A stretch of 64,000 bases of DNA from CAVQCJ01 sp963771835 (GCA_963771835.1 CAVYVA010000004.1:558001-622000), one strand, 5' to 3'. Shown: positions 15,180-24,373, counted from the first letter of the stretch. Translations and numbers: made by a program. Notes: generated by a model not told the origin, from the sequence alone.

Positions 15180-16121
15180 GTGGGAGTCCCGCCGCAGGCA
15201 CGGGTCGAGGTGCTGCGCCGGCTCGACCCCGGTGAGCTGGCCGCCGTCGCCGTCCTGGTCGAGCGGGCGACCGAGGCGGACGGGGTGCGGCCGCTGTCCG
15301 AGCACGTCACCTTGCACCTGCGCCACGGCGGCGACACGAACGTCAGGCACGTGCTGGTGTACGCGGCCGGCGACGACCGGCTCGCGGGCTACGGCCACCT
15401 GGACGTCTCCGACGAGGTCAGCGGGTCCAGCGCCGAGCTCGTCGTCGACCCCGGGCTGCGCGGGAACGGGTACGGGCGCCGCCTGGCCGCCCAGCTGCTC
15501 GCGGAGAGCCCGGACGGACGGCTGCGGCTGTGGTCGCACGGCGGTCACGCGGCCGCCGCCGCGCTGGCCGGTTCGATGGGCTTCAGCGTGTCCCGCTCGC
15601 TGTGGCAGATGCGCCGGTCGCTGTACGCCCCGCTGCCCGAGCCGGTGCTGCCGGCCGGGATCCAGGTCCGCACGTTCCGGCCCGGCGCGGACGACATGGC
15701 CTGGCTGGCGGTGAACGCCCGCGCGTTCGCCGCGCACCCCGAACAGGGCCGCTGGACCGGGGCGGACCTGCGGCAGCGGCTGGCCGAACCGTGGTTCGAC
15801 GCCGCCGGGTTCTTCCTGGCCACCCGGCCGGGCCCGCCCGAGCAGATCGTCGGCTTCCACTGGACGAAGGTGCACGGCGGCGCCGCCCACCACCACGACC
15901 ACCCGCCGATCGGCGAGGTGTACGTCGTCGGCGTGGACCCCGCCGAGCAGGGCGGCGGCCTCGGCCGGGCGCTGACGCTCGTGGGGCTGCGGCACCTGCG
16001 GGCGGCCGGCCTGCCGGAGGCGATGCTGTACGTGGAGGAGAGCAACCTCCCGGCGATCCGCCTCTACAGCGACCTCGGCTTCACGCACTGGGACACCGAC
16101 GTCATGTTCACCGCTCCCTGA
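15180..16121 (+). CDS. mshD: Mycothiol synthase
   Basis: The 313-residue protein carries two tandem GNAT acetyltransferase domains, the layout of MshD. MshD adds acetyl from acetyl-CoA to Cys-GlcN-Ins to finish mycothiol, the main low-molecular-weight thiol of Actinobacteria. The C-terminal catalytic domain shows the acetyl-CoA motif VDPAEQGGGLGRALT and the end segment LYVEESNLPAIRLYSDLGF. Translation starts at a GTG 21 bases after the glnR stop, so the two probably share a transcript. Length and neighbourhood fit the family. Confidence 0.93.
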   Translation: MGVPPQARVEVLRRLDPGELAAVAVLVERATEADGVRPLSEHVTLHLRHGGDTNVRHVLVYAAGDDRLAGYGHLDVSDEVSGSSAELVVDPGLRGNGYGRRLAAQLLAESPDGRLRLWSHGGHAAAAALAGSMGFSVSRSLWQMRRSLYAPLPEPVLPAGIQVRTFRPGADDMAWLAVNARAFAAHPEQGRWTGADLRQRLAEPWFDAAGFFLATRPGPPEQIVGFHWTKVHGGAAHHHDHPPIGEVYVVGVDPAEQGGGLGRALTLVGLRHLRAAGLPEAMLYVEESNLPAIRLYSDLGFTHWDTDVMFTAP

Positions 16122-16154
16122 GCCCGGCCCCGGGTCGGGCGAGGTGGCGGCAGC

Positions 16155-16161
16155 GTTCACC
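16155..16161 (+). promoter_or_regulatory. Single GTTCACC half-site before ppk
   Basis: One GTTCACC lies 22 bases before the ppk start. PhoP boxes are tandem 11-bp units with this core. The next position 11 bases on (GGTGCCA) matches poorly, so this is at best a weak half-site. Confidence 0.2.
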
Positions 16162-16182
16162 CGGGGGTGCCACCATGGGGGG

Positions 16183-18294
16183 ATGGACGATGTGGCGGTC
16201 GCCGAGGTCGAGTACGACAGCGGGCCGGAGCCGCTGCCGGTCGACCGCTTCCTGGACCGCGAGCTGTCCTGGCTCGCGTTCAACGAGCGGGTGCTCGAGC
16301 TCGCCGAGGACCAGTCGGTGCCCCTGCTGGAGCGGTCCAAGTTCCTGGCGATCTTCGCCAGCAACCTGGACGAGTTCTTCATGGTGCGGGTCGCCGGGCT
16401 CAAGCGCCGCATCGCCACCGGCATCGCCGTCCGCGCTGCCAGCGGCGGCCTGCCCCGAGAGGTGCACGAGGCGATCCTGACCCGCAGCCGCGAGCTCATG
16501 GCCCGGCACGCCCGCTGCTTCGGCGACGACGTCCGGCCGGCGCTGGGCAAGGAGGGCATCGAGATCCTGCGCTGGGACGAGCTCACCGCGCAGGAGCAGG
16601 CCGAGTCCGACCGCTTCTTCGACGACCGGATCTTCCCGGTGCTCACCCCGCTCGCGGTCGACCCCGCGCACCCGTTCCCGTACATCTCCGGGCTGTCGCT
16701 GAACCTCGCCGTCGTGGTGCGCAACCCGTCCACCGGCAGCGAGCACTTCGCCCGGGTGAAGGTCCCGCCGAACCTGTCCCGCTTCCACGCGGTCGCCGAG
16801 CAGCGCTTCGTGCCGCTCGAAGAGGTCATCGCCGCGCACCTGGACACGTTGTTCCCCGGCATGGAGGTGCTGCAGCACCACAGCTTCCGGGTCACCCGCA
16901 ACGAAGACGTCGAGGTGGAGGAGGACGACGCCGAGAACCTCCTCCAGGCGATGGAGCGCGAGCTGATGCGGCGGCGCTTCGGCCCACCGGTGCGCCTGGA
17001 GGTCGTCGAGACGGTCGACCCGCACGTGCTGGACCTGCTGGTGCGCGAGCTCGGCGTCACCGACAGCGAGGTGTTCGCGCTGCCGAGCCCGCTGGACCTC
17101 ACCGGCCTGATGGACCTGCTCAGGCTGGACCGGGTCGAGCTCAAGGACCCGCCGTTCCTGCCGCGGACCAGCCACGAGCTCGCCGAGTTCGAGTCGGCGA
17201 CCGCCCCGGACATCCTCGCGGTGCTGCGCGACCACGACGTCCTGCTGCACCACCCGTACGACTCGTTCTCGACATCCGTGCAGGCGTTCCTGGAGCAGGC
17301 CGCGGCCGACCCGAACGTCCTGGCCATCAAGCAGACCCTGTACCGCACGAGCATGGACTCCCCGATCGTCGAGGCGCTCATCGACGCCGCCGAGGCCGGC
17401 AAGCAGGTGCTCGTGCTGGTGGAGATCAAGGCCCGCTTCGACGAGGGCGCGAACATCAAGCGGGCGCGAAAGCTGGAAGAGGCCGGCTGCCACGTGGTGT
17501 ACGGCCTCGTCGGTCTCAAGACGCACTGCAAGCTGAGCATGGTGGTCCGCCAGGAGAACGTCGGGATCCGCCGGTACTCGCACATCGGGACCGGCAACTA
17601 CCACCCCAAGACCGCCCGCCTGTACGAGGACCTCGGCCTGCTCACCGCGGACCCGGTCGTCGGGGCCGACGTCGCGGACCTGTTCAACGTGCTGTCCGGC
17701 TACTCGATGAACACCGAGTACGAGCGGCTGCTGGTCGCGCCGAACTCGGTCCGCTCCGGCCTCGTCGAACGGATCGAGCGCGAGGTGGACCGGGCCCGGG
17801 AGGGCCGACCGGCCGCGATCCGCTTCAAGCTCAACTCCATCGTCGACGAGGCGACGATCGACTCGCTGTACCGGGCCAGCCAGGCCGGTGTCCCGGTGGA
17901 CATCCTGGTTCGTGGGATCTGCGCGCTGCGGCCCGGCGTTCCGGGACTGTCGGAGAACATCCGGGTGCGCTCGATCCTGGGGCGCTTCCTCGAGCACTCG
18001 CGGCTGTTCGCGTTCGGGGTCGGGGCGGAGAGCGAGATGTGGATCGGCTCGGCCGACCTCATGCACCGCAACCTCGACCGCCGGGTCGAGGCGCTGGTGC
18101 GCATCGACGCTCCGGAGCACATCGCCGAGCTCGACGAGCTGCTGCGCCTGGGCTTCGACCTTGGGACCGCGTCGTGGAGCCTGCAGCCGGACGGCGAGTG
18201 GCAGCGGGTGGCTTACGGCGCGGACGGCGAGCCGCTGCTCGACCTGCAGGCCTACCTGATCGGCCTGCACCAGCGCCGCAAGGCGCCCGCGTGA
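16183..18294 (+). CDS. ppk: Polyphosphate kinase 1
   Basis: The ATG at 16183 is preceded by a G-rich ribosome site and gives 703 residues, normal for PPK1. The enzyme reversibly polymerises ATP gamma-phosphate into polyphosphate. The N-terminal domain is recognisable from RELSWLAFNERVLELA and FASNLDEFFMVRVAGLKRR. The catalytic C-terminal half has the phospholipase-D-like folds with VYGLVGLKTHCKLSMVVR and RRYSHIGTGNYHPKTAR, which hold the two key histidines. Its stop overlaps the CYTH-CHAD start (GTGA), so the two are coupled. The pst genes follow, making one phosphate locus. Confidence 0.96.
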   Translation: MDDVAVAEVEYDSGPEPLPVDRFLDRELSWLAFNERVLELAEDQSVPLLERSKFLAIFASNLDEFFMVRVAGLKRRIATGIAVRAASGGLPREVHEAILTRSRELMARHARCFGDDVRPALGKEGIEILRWDELTAQEQAESDRFFDDRIFPVLTPLAVDPAHPFPYISGLSLNLAVVVRNPSTGSEHFARVKVPPNLSRFHAVAEQRFVPLEEVIAAHLDTLFPGMEVLQHHSFRVTRNEDVEVEEDDAENLLQAMERELMRRRFGPPVRLEVVETVDPHVLDLLVRELGVTDSEVFALPSPLDLTGLMDLLRLDRVELKDPPFLPRTSHELAEFESATAPDILAVLRDHDVLLHHPYDSFSTSVQAFLEQAAADPNVLAIKQTLYRTSMDSPIVEALIDAAEAGKQVLVLVEIKARFDEGANIKRARKLEEAGCHVVYGLVGLKTHCKLSMVVRQENVGIRRYSHIGTGNYHPKTARLYEDLGLLTADPVVGADVADLFNVLSGYSMNTEYERLLVAPNSVRSGLVERIEREVDRAREGRPAAIRFKLNSIVDEATIDSLYRASQAGVPVDILVRGICALRPGVPGLSENIRVRSILGRFLEHSRLFAFGVGAESEMWIGSADLMHRNLDRRVEALVRIDAPEHIAELDELLRLGFDLGTASWSLQPDGEWQRVAYGADGEPLLDLQAYLIGLHQRRKAPA

Positions 18295-19952
18295 CCTCAG
18301 CCGCACCGCAGACGTACCGCGAGGTCGAGCGCAAGCTGCGCGTGCACGGGCTGTACCGGCTCCCCGACCTCACCTCCGCAGGTACCGACGAGCCCGCCGC
18401 CGTGGCTGCGGTCCGCGAGCAGCCGACGCTCGAGCTCACCGCCACCTACTACGACACCGGCGACCTTCGGCTGGCCCGCTCGCACGTGACCCTGAGGCGG
18501 CGGTCCGGCGGGGTGGACGACGGCTGGCACCTCAAGCTCCCGGCCGACGACCTCGCGGATGCCGTCGTCGGCTCGGACGGCGGGGCGGTCCGCGACGAGG
18601 TGCGCCTGCCGCTTGACGACGCGGTCGTCCCGCCGCCGGAGCTGCTGCGGATCGTGCTGGGCGTGACCCGCGGGGCCGACGTCGAGCCGGTGGCGACGCT
18701 GCGCACCGAACGGCGGCCGTACGAGCTGGTCGGCCCCGACGGCCGCCTCCTCGCCGAGCTCACCGACGACACCGTCTCGGTGCTCGACGGCACCCACGTC
18801 GCCGCCCGCTTCCGCGAGCTCGAGGTGGAGAGCCGCGACGGCGCCCCGGACGAGATCGCCGCCGTGGTCGCGGCGCTGGTCGGCTCGGGCGCCATCGAGG
18901 GCGGGCTGCCGTCCAAGGCGGTACGGGCGCTCGGACCGGCCGCGATGGCACCGCCGGACGTGCCGCCGCCGGGCAGCCTGCCGCCGGTGGCACCGCACGA
19001 CCCCGCCGGGGCGGCCATCCGTGCCCACGTCGTCCGCAACACCAGCGCGTTCCTGGCCCAGGACCTGCGGGTTCGCCGCGGGCTGCCCGACTCGGTGCAC
19101 CAGATGCGGGTGGCTGCGCGGCGGCTGCGCAGCGGGCTGAAGGTGTTCGCCCCGCTCGTCGACGAGGCGTGGGCGACCGAGCTGCGCGACGAGCTGTCCT
19201 GGATCGCGGCCGAGCTGGGCCACCTGCGCGACCGCGAGGTGCTCGAGGAGCGACTGCTCGGCGACCTGGCGGCCCTGCCCGCGGCGGAGCCGGGCGCCGG
19301 CGTCCACGAGGGGGGCCACGGCCGGGACGGCGTGGACCACACGGATCGGCGCGACATCGCCGCCGCCGCAGCCGTCGTCCGCCGGACCTTCGACGCCGAA
19401 CGGCCGGCCGCGCAGGCCGCGCTGGACGCGGCGATGAGCTCGGACCGGTACGTGGCGCTGCTGGCGCTTCTGGTGGCGGCCGCCCGTGAGCCCGTGCTGA
19501 CCGAGGCGGCCTCCCGCCCGGCCGCGCAGGAGCTGCCGCCGCTGCTGGCCAAGGCCTGGCGCCGGCTCAGCCGGGACGCCGCCCGGCTGAGCCCGGACGG
19601 CACCGACGACTCCTGGCACGAGACGCGGATCGCAGCCAAGCGGGCCCGGTACGCGGCCGAGGCGCTCGCCCCGGTGTTCGGCCGGCCGGCGCGCAAGCTG
19701 GCCAAGGCGCTCGAGCAGGTCACCGAGCTGCTCGGCGAGCACCAGGACGCCGTGATCGCGGCGAAGACCGCGCGCGAGCTGGCCGCCGGCCGCCGGGTGA
19801 CCGGGACCACCGGCTTCGTCCTCGGGCTGCTGCACGAGGCGGAGCGGGCGGCGGTCGTGACCGCCAGGACGCAGTTCATGCAGGTCTGGCCGGAGATCTC
19901 CGAGGCGGGTGGCCCGGGCGGGCCGGCCGGCCTCGCCAAGGTCCGGGGCTGA
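18291..19952 (+). CDS. CYTH and CHAD domain protein
   Basis: GTG 18291 overlaps the ppk stop. The 553-residue product has an N-terminal CYTH/triphosphate-tunnel domain starting at the EVERKLRV signature (ExExK type) and running to about residue 215. A C-terminal CHAD domain follows (VHQMRVAARRLRSGLKVF, WHETRIAAKRARYAAEALAP), whose conserved histidines and basic residues bind polyphosphate. CYTH domains act on inorganic or organic triphosphates. CHAD proteins localise to polyphosphate granules. Translational coupling to ppk makes a role in polyphosphate handling very likely, though the actual substrate is unproven. Confidence 0.92.
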   Translation: MTSAAPQTYREVERKLRVHGLYRLPDLTSAGTDEPAAVAAVREQPTLELTATYYDTGDLRLARSHVTLRRRSGGVDDGWHLKLPADDLADAVVGSDGGAVRDEVRLPLDDAVVPPPELLRIVLGVTRGADVEPVATLRTERRPYELVGPDGRLLAELTDDTVSVLDGTHVAARFRELEVESRDGAPDEIAAVVAALVGSGAIEGGLPSKAVRALGPAAMAPPDVPPPGSLPPVAPHDPAGAAIRAHVVRNTSAFLAQDLRVRRGLPDSVHQMRVAARRLRSGLKVFAPLVDEAWATELRDELSWIAAELGHLRDREVLEERLLGDLAALPAAEPGAGVHEGGHGRDGVDHTDRRDIAAAAAVVRRTFDAERPAAQAALDAAMSSDRYVALLALLVAAAREPVLTEAASRPAAQELPPLLAKAWRRLSRDAARLSPDGTDDSWHETRIAAKRARYAAEALAPVFGRPARKLAKALEQVTELLGEHQDAVIAAKTARELAAGRRVTGTTGFVLGLLHEAERAAVVTARTQFMQVWPEISEAGGPGGPAGLAKVRG

Positions 19953-19955
19953 CCC

Positions 19956-20852
19956 GTGGCCGTGCAGGTGATCCGGGCCGCCGGGGCCGTGCTGTGGCGC
20001 CCGGCCGCCGACGGCATCGAGCTCGCCCTGGTGCACCGCAAGCAGCGCACGGACTGGTCGTTCCCCAAGGGCAAGCTCGAGCCCGGCGAGCACCCGGCCG
20101 TCGCCGCCGTGCGCGAGGTCGCCGAGGAGACCGGGTACACCATCGCGCTGGGCCGGCCGCTGCCCAGCCGCCGGTACGAGGTCGACGGGCTGCCCAAGCA
20201 CGTCCGCTACTGGGCGGCAAAGATCGAGGACCCGCCGTTCGAGCCGTTCGAGCCGTCCGAGGAGATCGACGAGCTGCGCTGGGTCCCCGACGCGCAGGCC
20301 CGCGAGCTGCTCAGCTACAAGCACGACATCGATCTCGTGCCCCGGCTGCACCGGCTCCCGCTGGACACCGTCCCGCTCGTCGTCGTGCGCCACGGCAAGG
20401 CGGTCAAGCGCGCGCAGTGGGCGGGCACGGTGGACGCCGCCAGACCGCTGGACAGCCGCGGGATCGACCAGGGACGTCGGCTGGTCCCGCTGCTCGCGGC
20501 GTACGGCATCCGGGCCGTGCACAGCTCGGACGCCACCCGCTGCCGGGACACGGTGCTGCCGTACGCGCGCAGCCGTCAGGTCGAGGTCGTCGACGAGCCG
20601 TTGCTGTCCGAGGAGGGCCACGCCGCGGCGCGCAAGGCGAGCCGGGCCCGGGCGGCCGAGCTGCTGGCCACCCGCGAGCCACTCGTCGTGTGCAGCCACC
20701 GTCCGGTGCTGCCGGACCTGCTGGCGGCCGTCGACCCCGGTCACGTGGCCCACGACCAGCGGCCGTTGGCGCCCGGGGCGATCCTCGTCCTGCACCGGGT
20801 CTTCGACAGCGACGGCGTCCGCGTGGTGGCCGCGGAGCGGCACCGCGGCTGA
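19956..20852 (+). CDS. mutT1: NUDIX hydrolase fused to histidine phosphatase (MutT1 type)
   Basis: A 298-residue two-domain protein. The N-terminal NUDIX domain has the box GKLEPGEHPAVAAVREVAEE (GX5EX7REUXEEXGU pattern). The C-terminal SixA-like phosphatase domain begins VVVRHGKAVKR, with the catalytic His in the RHG motif and the second His in VVCSHRPVL. This is the architecture of mycobacterial MutT1 (Rv2985), which degrades 8-oxo-dGTP and dinucleoside polyphosphates and also sits next to ppk. It starts at a GTG 3 bases after the CYTH-CHAD stop, so the three genes form an operon. Confidence 0.9.
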   Translation: MAVQVIRAAGAVLWRPAADGIELALVHRKQRTDWSFPKGKLEPGEHPAVAAVREVAEETGYTIALGRPLPSRRYEVDGLPKHVRYWAAKIEDPPFEPFEPSEEIDELRWVPDAQARELLSYKHDIDLVPRLHRLPLDTVPLVVVRHGKAVKRAQWAGTVDAARPLDSRGIDQGRRLVPLLAAYGIRAVHSSDATRCRDTVLPYARSRQVEVVDEPLLSEEGHAAARKASRARAAELLATREPLVVCSHRPVLPDLLAAVDPGHVAHDQRPLAPGAILVLHRVFDSDGVRVVAAERHRG

Positions 20853-20872
20853 CCCGGCCGCCCGACCCGCCC

Positions 20873-20945
20873 GTTCACCCGCCGGTTGCCCGGCCTGAGC
20901 CCGGCCGTCGTCGGATCGAGGCCCGCCGTTCACGCTGCGTTCACC
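20873..20945 (+). promoter_or_regulatory. PHO-box-like direct repeats upstream of pstS
   Basis: GTTCACG at 20928 and GTTCACC at 20939 form an 11-bp-spaced direct repeat that matches the actinobacterial PhoP box core. A weaker pair lies at 20873 (GTTCACC) and 20884 (GGTTGCC). TAGCGT at 20977-20982 could be the -10. PhoP activation of pstS under phosphate limitation is well known in Streptomyces, and the same control is inferred here. Confidence 0.65.
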
Positions 20946-21066
20946 TGCAGACCCGGGTCAGGACACCTGCGCTGCCTAGCGTCGCCGCTGAACAGACCGT
21001 CAGCAGACGAGCGCGCGCCGATCGCGGCGCCGAGACCTGTCGCCCCACAGAAAGGGACGCACCCCG

Positions 21067-22185
21067 GTGAACCTCACCCGCAGCGGTCGCCTGGCCGCCG
21101 TCGCCGTCGCGACCGTGGCCGGCGCGCTGGCCCTCGCGGCCTGCGGATCGGACAACAACACGAACCCGAGCAGCTCCGGCAGCGCCGGGGCGAGCAGCTC
21201 GATCGCCTGCAAGACCGGTGACATCAAGTCCTCGGGCTCCTCGGCCCAGAAGAACGCGATCACCACCTGGATCAACACCTACCAGCAGGCCTGCTCCGGC
21301 GCGACGATCGAGTACTCGCCGTCCGGGTCCGGCGCCGGCGTCCAGGACTTCATCAACAACCAGACCGCGTTCGCCGGCTCGGACTCGGCGCTCAAGCCGG
21401 ACGAGCAGACCAAGGCCGCGGCCCGCTGCGGGTCCGGCAACCAGGCGATCGACCTGCCGATGGTCATCGGCCCGATCGCGGTCGCGTACAACCTGCCCGG
21501 CCAGAACGGCCTGGTCTTCACCCCCGAGGTGCTCTCCAAGATCTTCTCCGGCAGCATCACCAAGTGGAACGACCCGGCGATCGCGTCGCTCAACAGCGGG
21601 GCCACCCTCCCGGCCGCCACGATCGTCACCTTCCACCGGTCGGACTCGTCCGGGACCACGGACAACTTCACCAAGTACCTGACCGCGGCCGCGGCGTCCA
21701 CGTGGACGTACAGCCACGACAAGGTCTGGAAGGCTCCCGGCGGTCAGGGCGCGAAGGGCTCGGACGGGGTCGCCGCCGCGCTCAAGAGCACGCCGAACTC
21801 CCTGGGCTACGTCGAGTACTCGTTCACCCAGGAGGGTGGGCTGCAGGTCGCCAAGATCGACAACGGCGGCGGGGCTGTCGAGCTGACGCCGGAGAACGCC
21901 GGCAAGGCGGTGGCCGCGGCCAAGATCACCGGCACCGGCCTGGACCTGACCCTCTCGCTGGACTACGCGACCAAGACGGCGGGCGCCTACCCGATCGTGC
22001 TGGTGACGTACGAGATCACGTGCCAGAAGGGACTGCCGGCGAACGAGCTGGACCTGACCAAGTCCTTCCTCACGTACATCTCGAGCGCCGCGGGCCAGGC
22101 CCAGCTCAACGCCGCCTCGGGGTACGCCCCGCTGCCGGCGGACCTGCTGACCAAGGTCCAGGCGTCGGTCGCCTCCATCTCCTGA
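21067..22185 (+). CDS. pstS: Phosphate ABC transporter, substrate-binding lipoprotein PstS
   Basis: The 372-residue precursor starts at a GTG and has a lipoprotein signal peptide with lipobox Leu-Ala-Ala-Cys near residue 24 (VAGALALAACGSDNN), so it is anchored outside the membrane. The phosphate-binding signature is visible in FAGSDSALKPDE and in FHRSDSSGTTDNFTKYL. It delivers phosphate to PstCA. PHO-box-like repeats lie upstream. A strong hairpin separates it from pstC, a layout that usually lets the binding protein be made in excess. Confidence 0.95.
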   Translation: MNLTRSGRLAAVAVATVAGALALAACGSDNNTNPSSSGSAGASSSIACKTGDIKSSGSSAQKNAITTWINTYQQACSGATIEYSPSGSGAGVQDFINNQTAFAGSDSALKPDEQTKAAARCGSGNQAIDLPMVIGPIAVAYNLPGQNGLVFTPEVLSKIFSGSITKWNDPAIASLNSGATLPAATIVTFHRSDSSGTTDNFTKYLTAAAASTWTYSHDKVWKAPGGQGAKGSDGVAAALKSTPNSLGYVEYSFTQEGGLQVAKIDNGGGAVELTPENAGKAVAAAKITGTGLDLTLSLDYATKTAGAYPIVLVTYEITCQKGLPANELDLTKSFLTYISSAAGQAQLNAASGYAPLPADLLTKVQASVASIS

Positions 22186-22219
22186 CCGCAGGCTGTCGTT
22201 AACAGCAGGCAAACCCAGT

Positions 22220-22264
22220 CACGGCGGCCCCGACGTGCCCCTAGGGTGCGACGGGGCCGCCGTG
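22220..22264. terminator. Intercistronic hairpin between pstS and pstC
   Basis: Perfect 13-base arms CACGGCGGCCCCG (22220-22232) and CGGGGCCGCCGTG (22252-22264) enclose a 19-base loop that itself holds the small palindrome CCCTAGGG. There is no T-run. A partial terminator or mRNA stabiliser for pstS is the likely role. Confidence 0.6.
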
Positions 22265-22283
22265 CCTGGCGAGGAGGGACCCG

Positions 22284-23297
22284 ATGACGACCACGCCCAC
22301 GCTGGAGCCGCCGGCGTCGGCCGCGCCGGACCCCGGCGACCGGTCGCCGATCCGCGGGACGTCGGTGCGTCCGGGGGACCGCATCTTCCGTGGGCTCAGC
22401 CTGTCCGCCGGTCTGCTGGTGCTCGCGATCATGGCCGGGATCGCGGTGTTCCTGGTCTGGAAGGCCGTCCCGGCGCTGCGGGTCAACAGCGTCAACTTCT
22501 TCACGTACCAGAAGTGGTTCCCGGACCCCTCGTCGACCGGCCAGCTGCCGGCGTTCGGCATCGCGGCCCTGACCTTCGGGACGATCGTCACCGCGGTCAT
22601 CGCGATGCTGCTGGCGGTCCCCGTCGGGTACGGCGTCGCGCTGTTCATCTCGCACTACGCGCCGCGCCGGGTGGCGGCGCCGATGGGCTACCTGGTGGAC
22701 CTGCTCGCCGCGGTGCCCTCGATCATCTACGGCCTGTGGGGGCTGCAGTTCCTGATGCCGCGGTCGGTCGGCCTGATGCAGTGGCTCAACGACCATCTCG
22801 GCTTCCTGGTGATCTTCGACAACCGCATCGGCGTCTACACCCGCTCGATCGCCATCGCCTCGATCGTCCTGGCGATCATGATCCTGCCGACGGTCTCGGC
22901 GATCACCCGTGAGGTGTTCCTACAGGTGCCGCGCGGGCACATCGAGGCCGCGCTCGCGCTCGGTGCGACCCGCTGGGAGATGGTGCGCACGTCGGTGATC
23001 CCGTTCGGCACGCCGGGCATGATCAGTGCGGCGATGCTGGGGCTGGGCCGCGCGCTCGGCGAGACGATCGCGGTGGCGCTGGTGCTGTCCGCCACGTTCA
23101 CGATCAACCCGCACCTCACCGAACCGGGCGGCAACACCTTCGCGGCCAACATCGCGAACCTGTGGAACGAGTCCGGCCCGATCGGGCTCGGCGCGCTGAT
23201 CGCGTCCGGCCTCGTGCTGTTCGTGATCACGCTCGTCGTCAACACGCTGGCCCGGCTCATCATCGAGCGCCGCCGCGAGTTCTCCGGGGCGAACTGA
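22284..23297 (+). CDS. pstC: Phosphate ABC transporter permease PstC
   Basis: The 337-residue integral membrane protein has six predicted helices and the permease-coupling (EAA) loop around HIEAALALGATRWEMVRTSV. It forms the channel with PstA. The start at ATG 22284 has GAGGAGGG upstream. Its TGA overlaps the pstA start (TGATG). Length and order (pstS, pstC, pstA, pstB) are canonical. Confidence 0.95.
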   Translation: MTTTPTLEPPASAAPDPGDRSPIRGTSVRPGDRIFRGLSLSAGLLVLAIMAGIAVFLVWKAVPALRVNSVNFFTYQKWFPDPSSTGQLPAFGIAALTFGTIVTAVIAMLLAVPVGYGVALFISHYAPRRVAAPMGYLVDLLAAVPSIIYGLWGLQFLMPRSVGLMQWLNDHLGFLVIFDNRIGVYTRSIAIASIVLAIMILPTVSAITREVFLQVPRGHIEAALALGATRWEMVRTSVIPFGTPGMISAAMLGLGRALGETIAVALVLSATFTINPHLTEPGGNTFAANIANLWNESGPIGLGALIASGLVLFVITLVVNTLARLIIERRREFSGAN

Positions 23298-24373
23298 TGG
23301 CGGCGCCGAGCACCGCCCCGCCGGCTCCGGAGTCGGCCGAGTCCGTGCTGCACCGGGCGCTGTCCGGGCAGAAGCTGCCGCGCTGGGCGCCGGCCGCATC
23401 GGCGCTGGCGGCCGCGGTCGCGGCGGTGCTGCTCGCCTGGCTGACGCCGGTGTCCGGGCGGGCCGGCACCCTGCTGGTCGGCATCGGCCTGTTCGTCGCG
23501 ATCGAGACGGCGTGGAGCTTCTCGGTCGAGGGCCGCCGGCATGCCAAGGACCGGCTGGCCACGACGATCGTCTACGCCTGCTTCGGCATCGCCGTGATCC
23601 CGCTGGTCGCCATCCTCGTCGCGGTGGTGAGCGAGGGCCTGAAGACGCTGAGCGCGTCGTTCCTCACCCACTCGATGCGCAACATCGGCCCGCGCGAGGC
23701 GGGCGGCGGGATCTACCACGCGCTCATCGGCACCATCGAGCAGGTCGGAATCGCCGCGCTGATGGGCATCCCGATCGGGATCATGGTGGCGATCTACCTG
23801 GTGGAGTACAGCCGCGGCGGCCGGCTCGCCCGGGTGATCAGCTTCTTCGTCGACGTCATGACCGGCGTGCCGTCGATCGTCGCCGGGCTGTTCGTCTACA
23901 CCGGCTTCGTCCTGGCGCTGGGCTTCGAGCGGTCCGGGTTCGCCGGGTCGCTGGCCCTGACCATCCTCATGATCCCGGTCGTGGTCCGCTCGACCGAGGA
24001 GATGCTGAAGCTGGTCCCGAACGAGCTGCGCGAGTCCTCGTACGCGCTGGGGGTCGCGAAGTACCGGACGATCCTGCGGATCGTGCTGCCCACCGCGATG
24101 AGCGGCATCATCACCGGGTCGATGCTCGCGGTCGCCCGGGTGGCCGGGGAGACGGCGCCGCTGCTGCTCACGACGTTCCTGAGCCAGTCGATCAACACGA
24201 ACCCGTTCGCCGAGCCGCAGGCGTCGCTGCCCACGTTCATCTGGGACCAGATCAACACCGGGACCAACGCCTCGGTGGCACGGGCGTGGGCCGCGGCGCT
24301 GACGCTGATCCTTCTCATCATGGGGCTGAACCTGATCGCCCGCCTCATCGCATACTTCAACCGAGCCAAGTAG
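23297..24373 (+). CDS. pstA: Phosphate ABC transporter permease PstA
   Basis: ATG 23297 overlaps the pstC stop. The 358-residue product has two or three extra N-terminal helices (AAAVAAVLLAWLTP, TLLVGIGLFVAIE) before the six-helix permease core. The coupling loop is ESSYALGVAKYRTILRIVLP. Longer N-termini are common in actinobacterial PstA. It pairs with PstC and is energised by PstB. Confidence 0.95.
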   Translation: MAAPSTAPPAPESAESVLHRALSGQKLPRWAPAASALAAAVAAVLLAWLTPVSGRAGTLLVGIGLFVAIETAWSFSVEGRRHAKDRLATTIVYACFGIAVIPLVAILVAVVSEGLKTLSASFLTHSMRNIGPREAGGGIYHALIGTIEQVGIAALMGIPIGIMVAIYLVEYSRGGRLARVISFFVDVMTGVPSIVAGLFVYTGFVLALGFERSGFAGSLALTILMIPVVVRSTEEMLKLVPNELRESSYALGVAKYRTILRIVLPTAMSGIITGSMLAVARVAGETAPLLLTTFLSQSINTNPFAEPQASLPTFIWDQINTGTNASVARAWAAALTLILLIMGLNLIARLIAYFNRAK

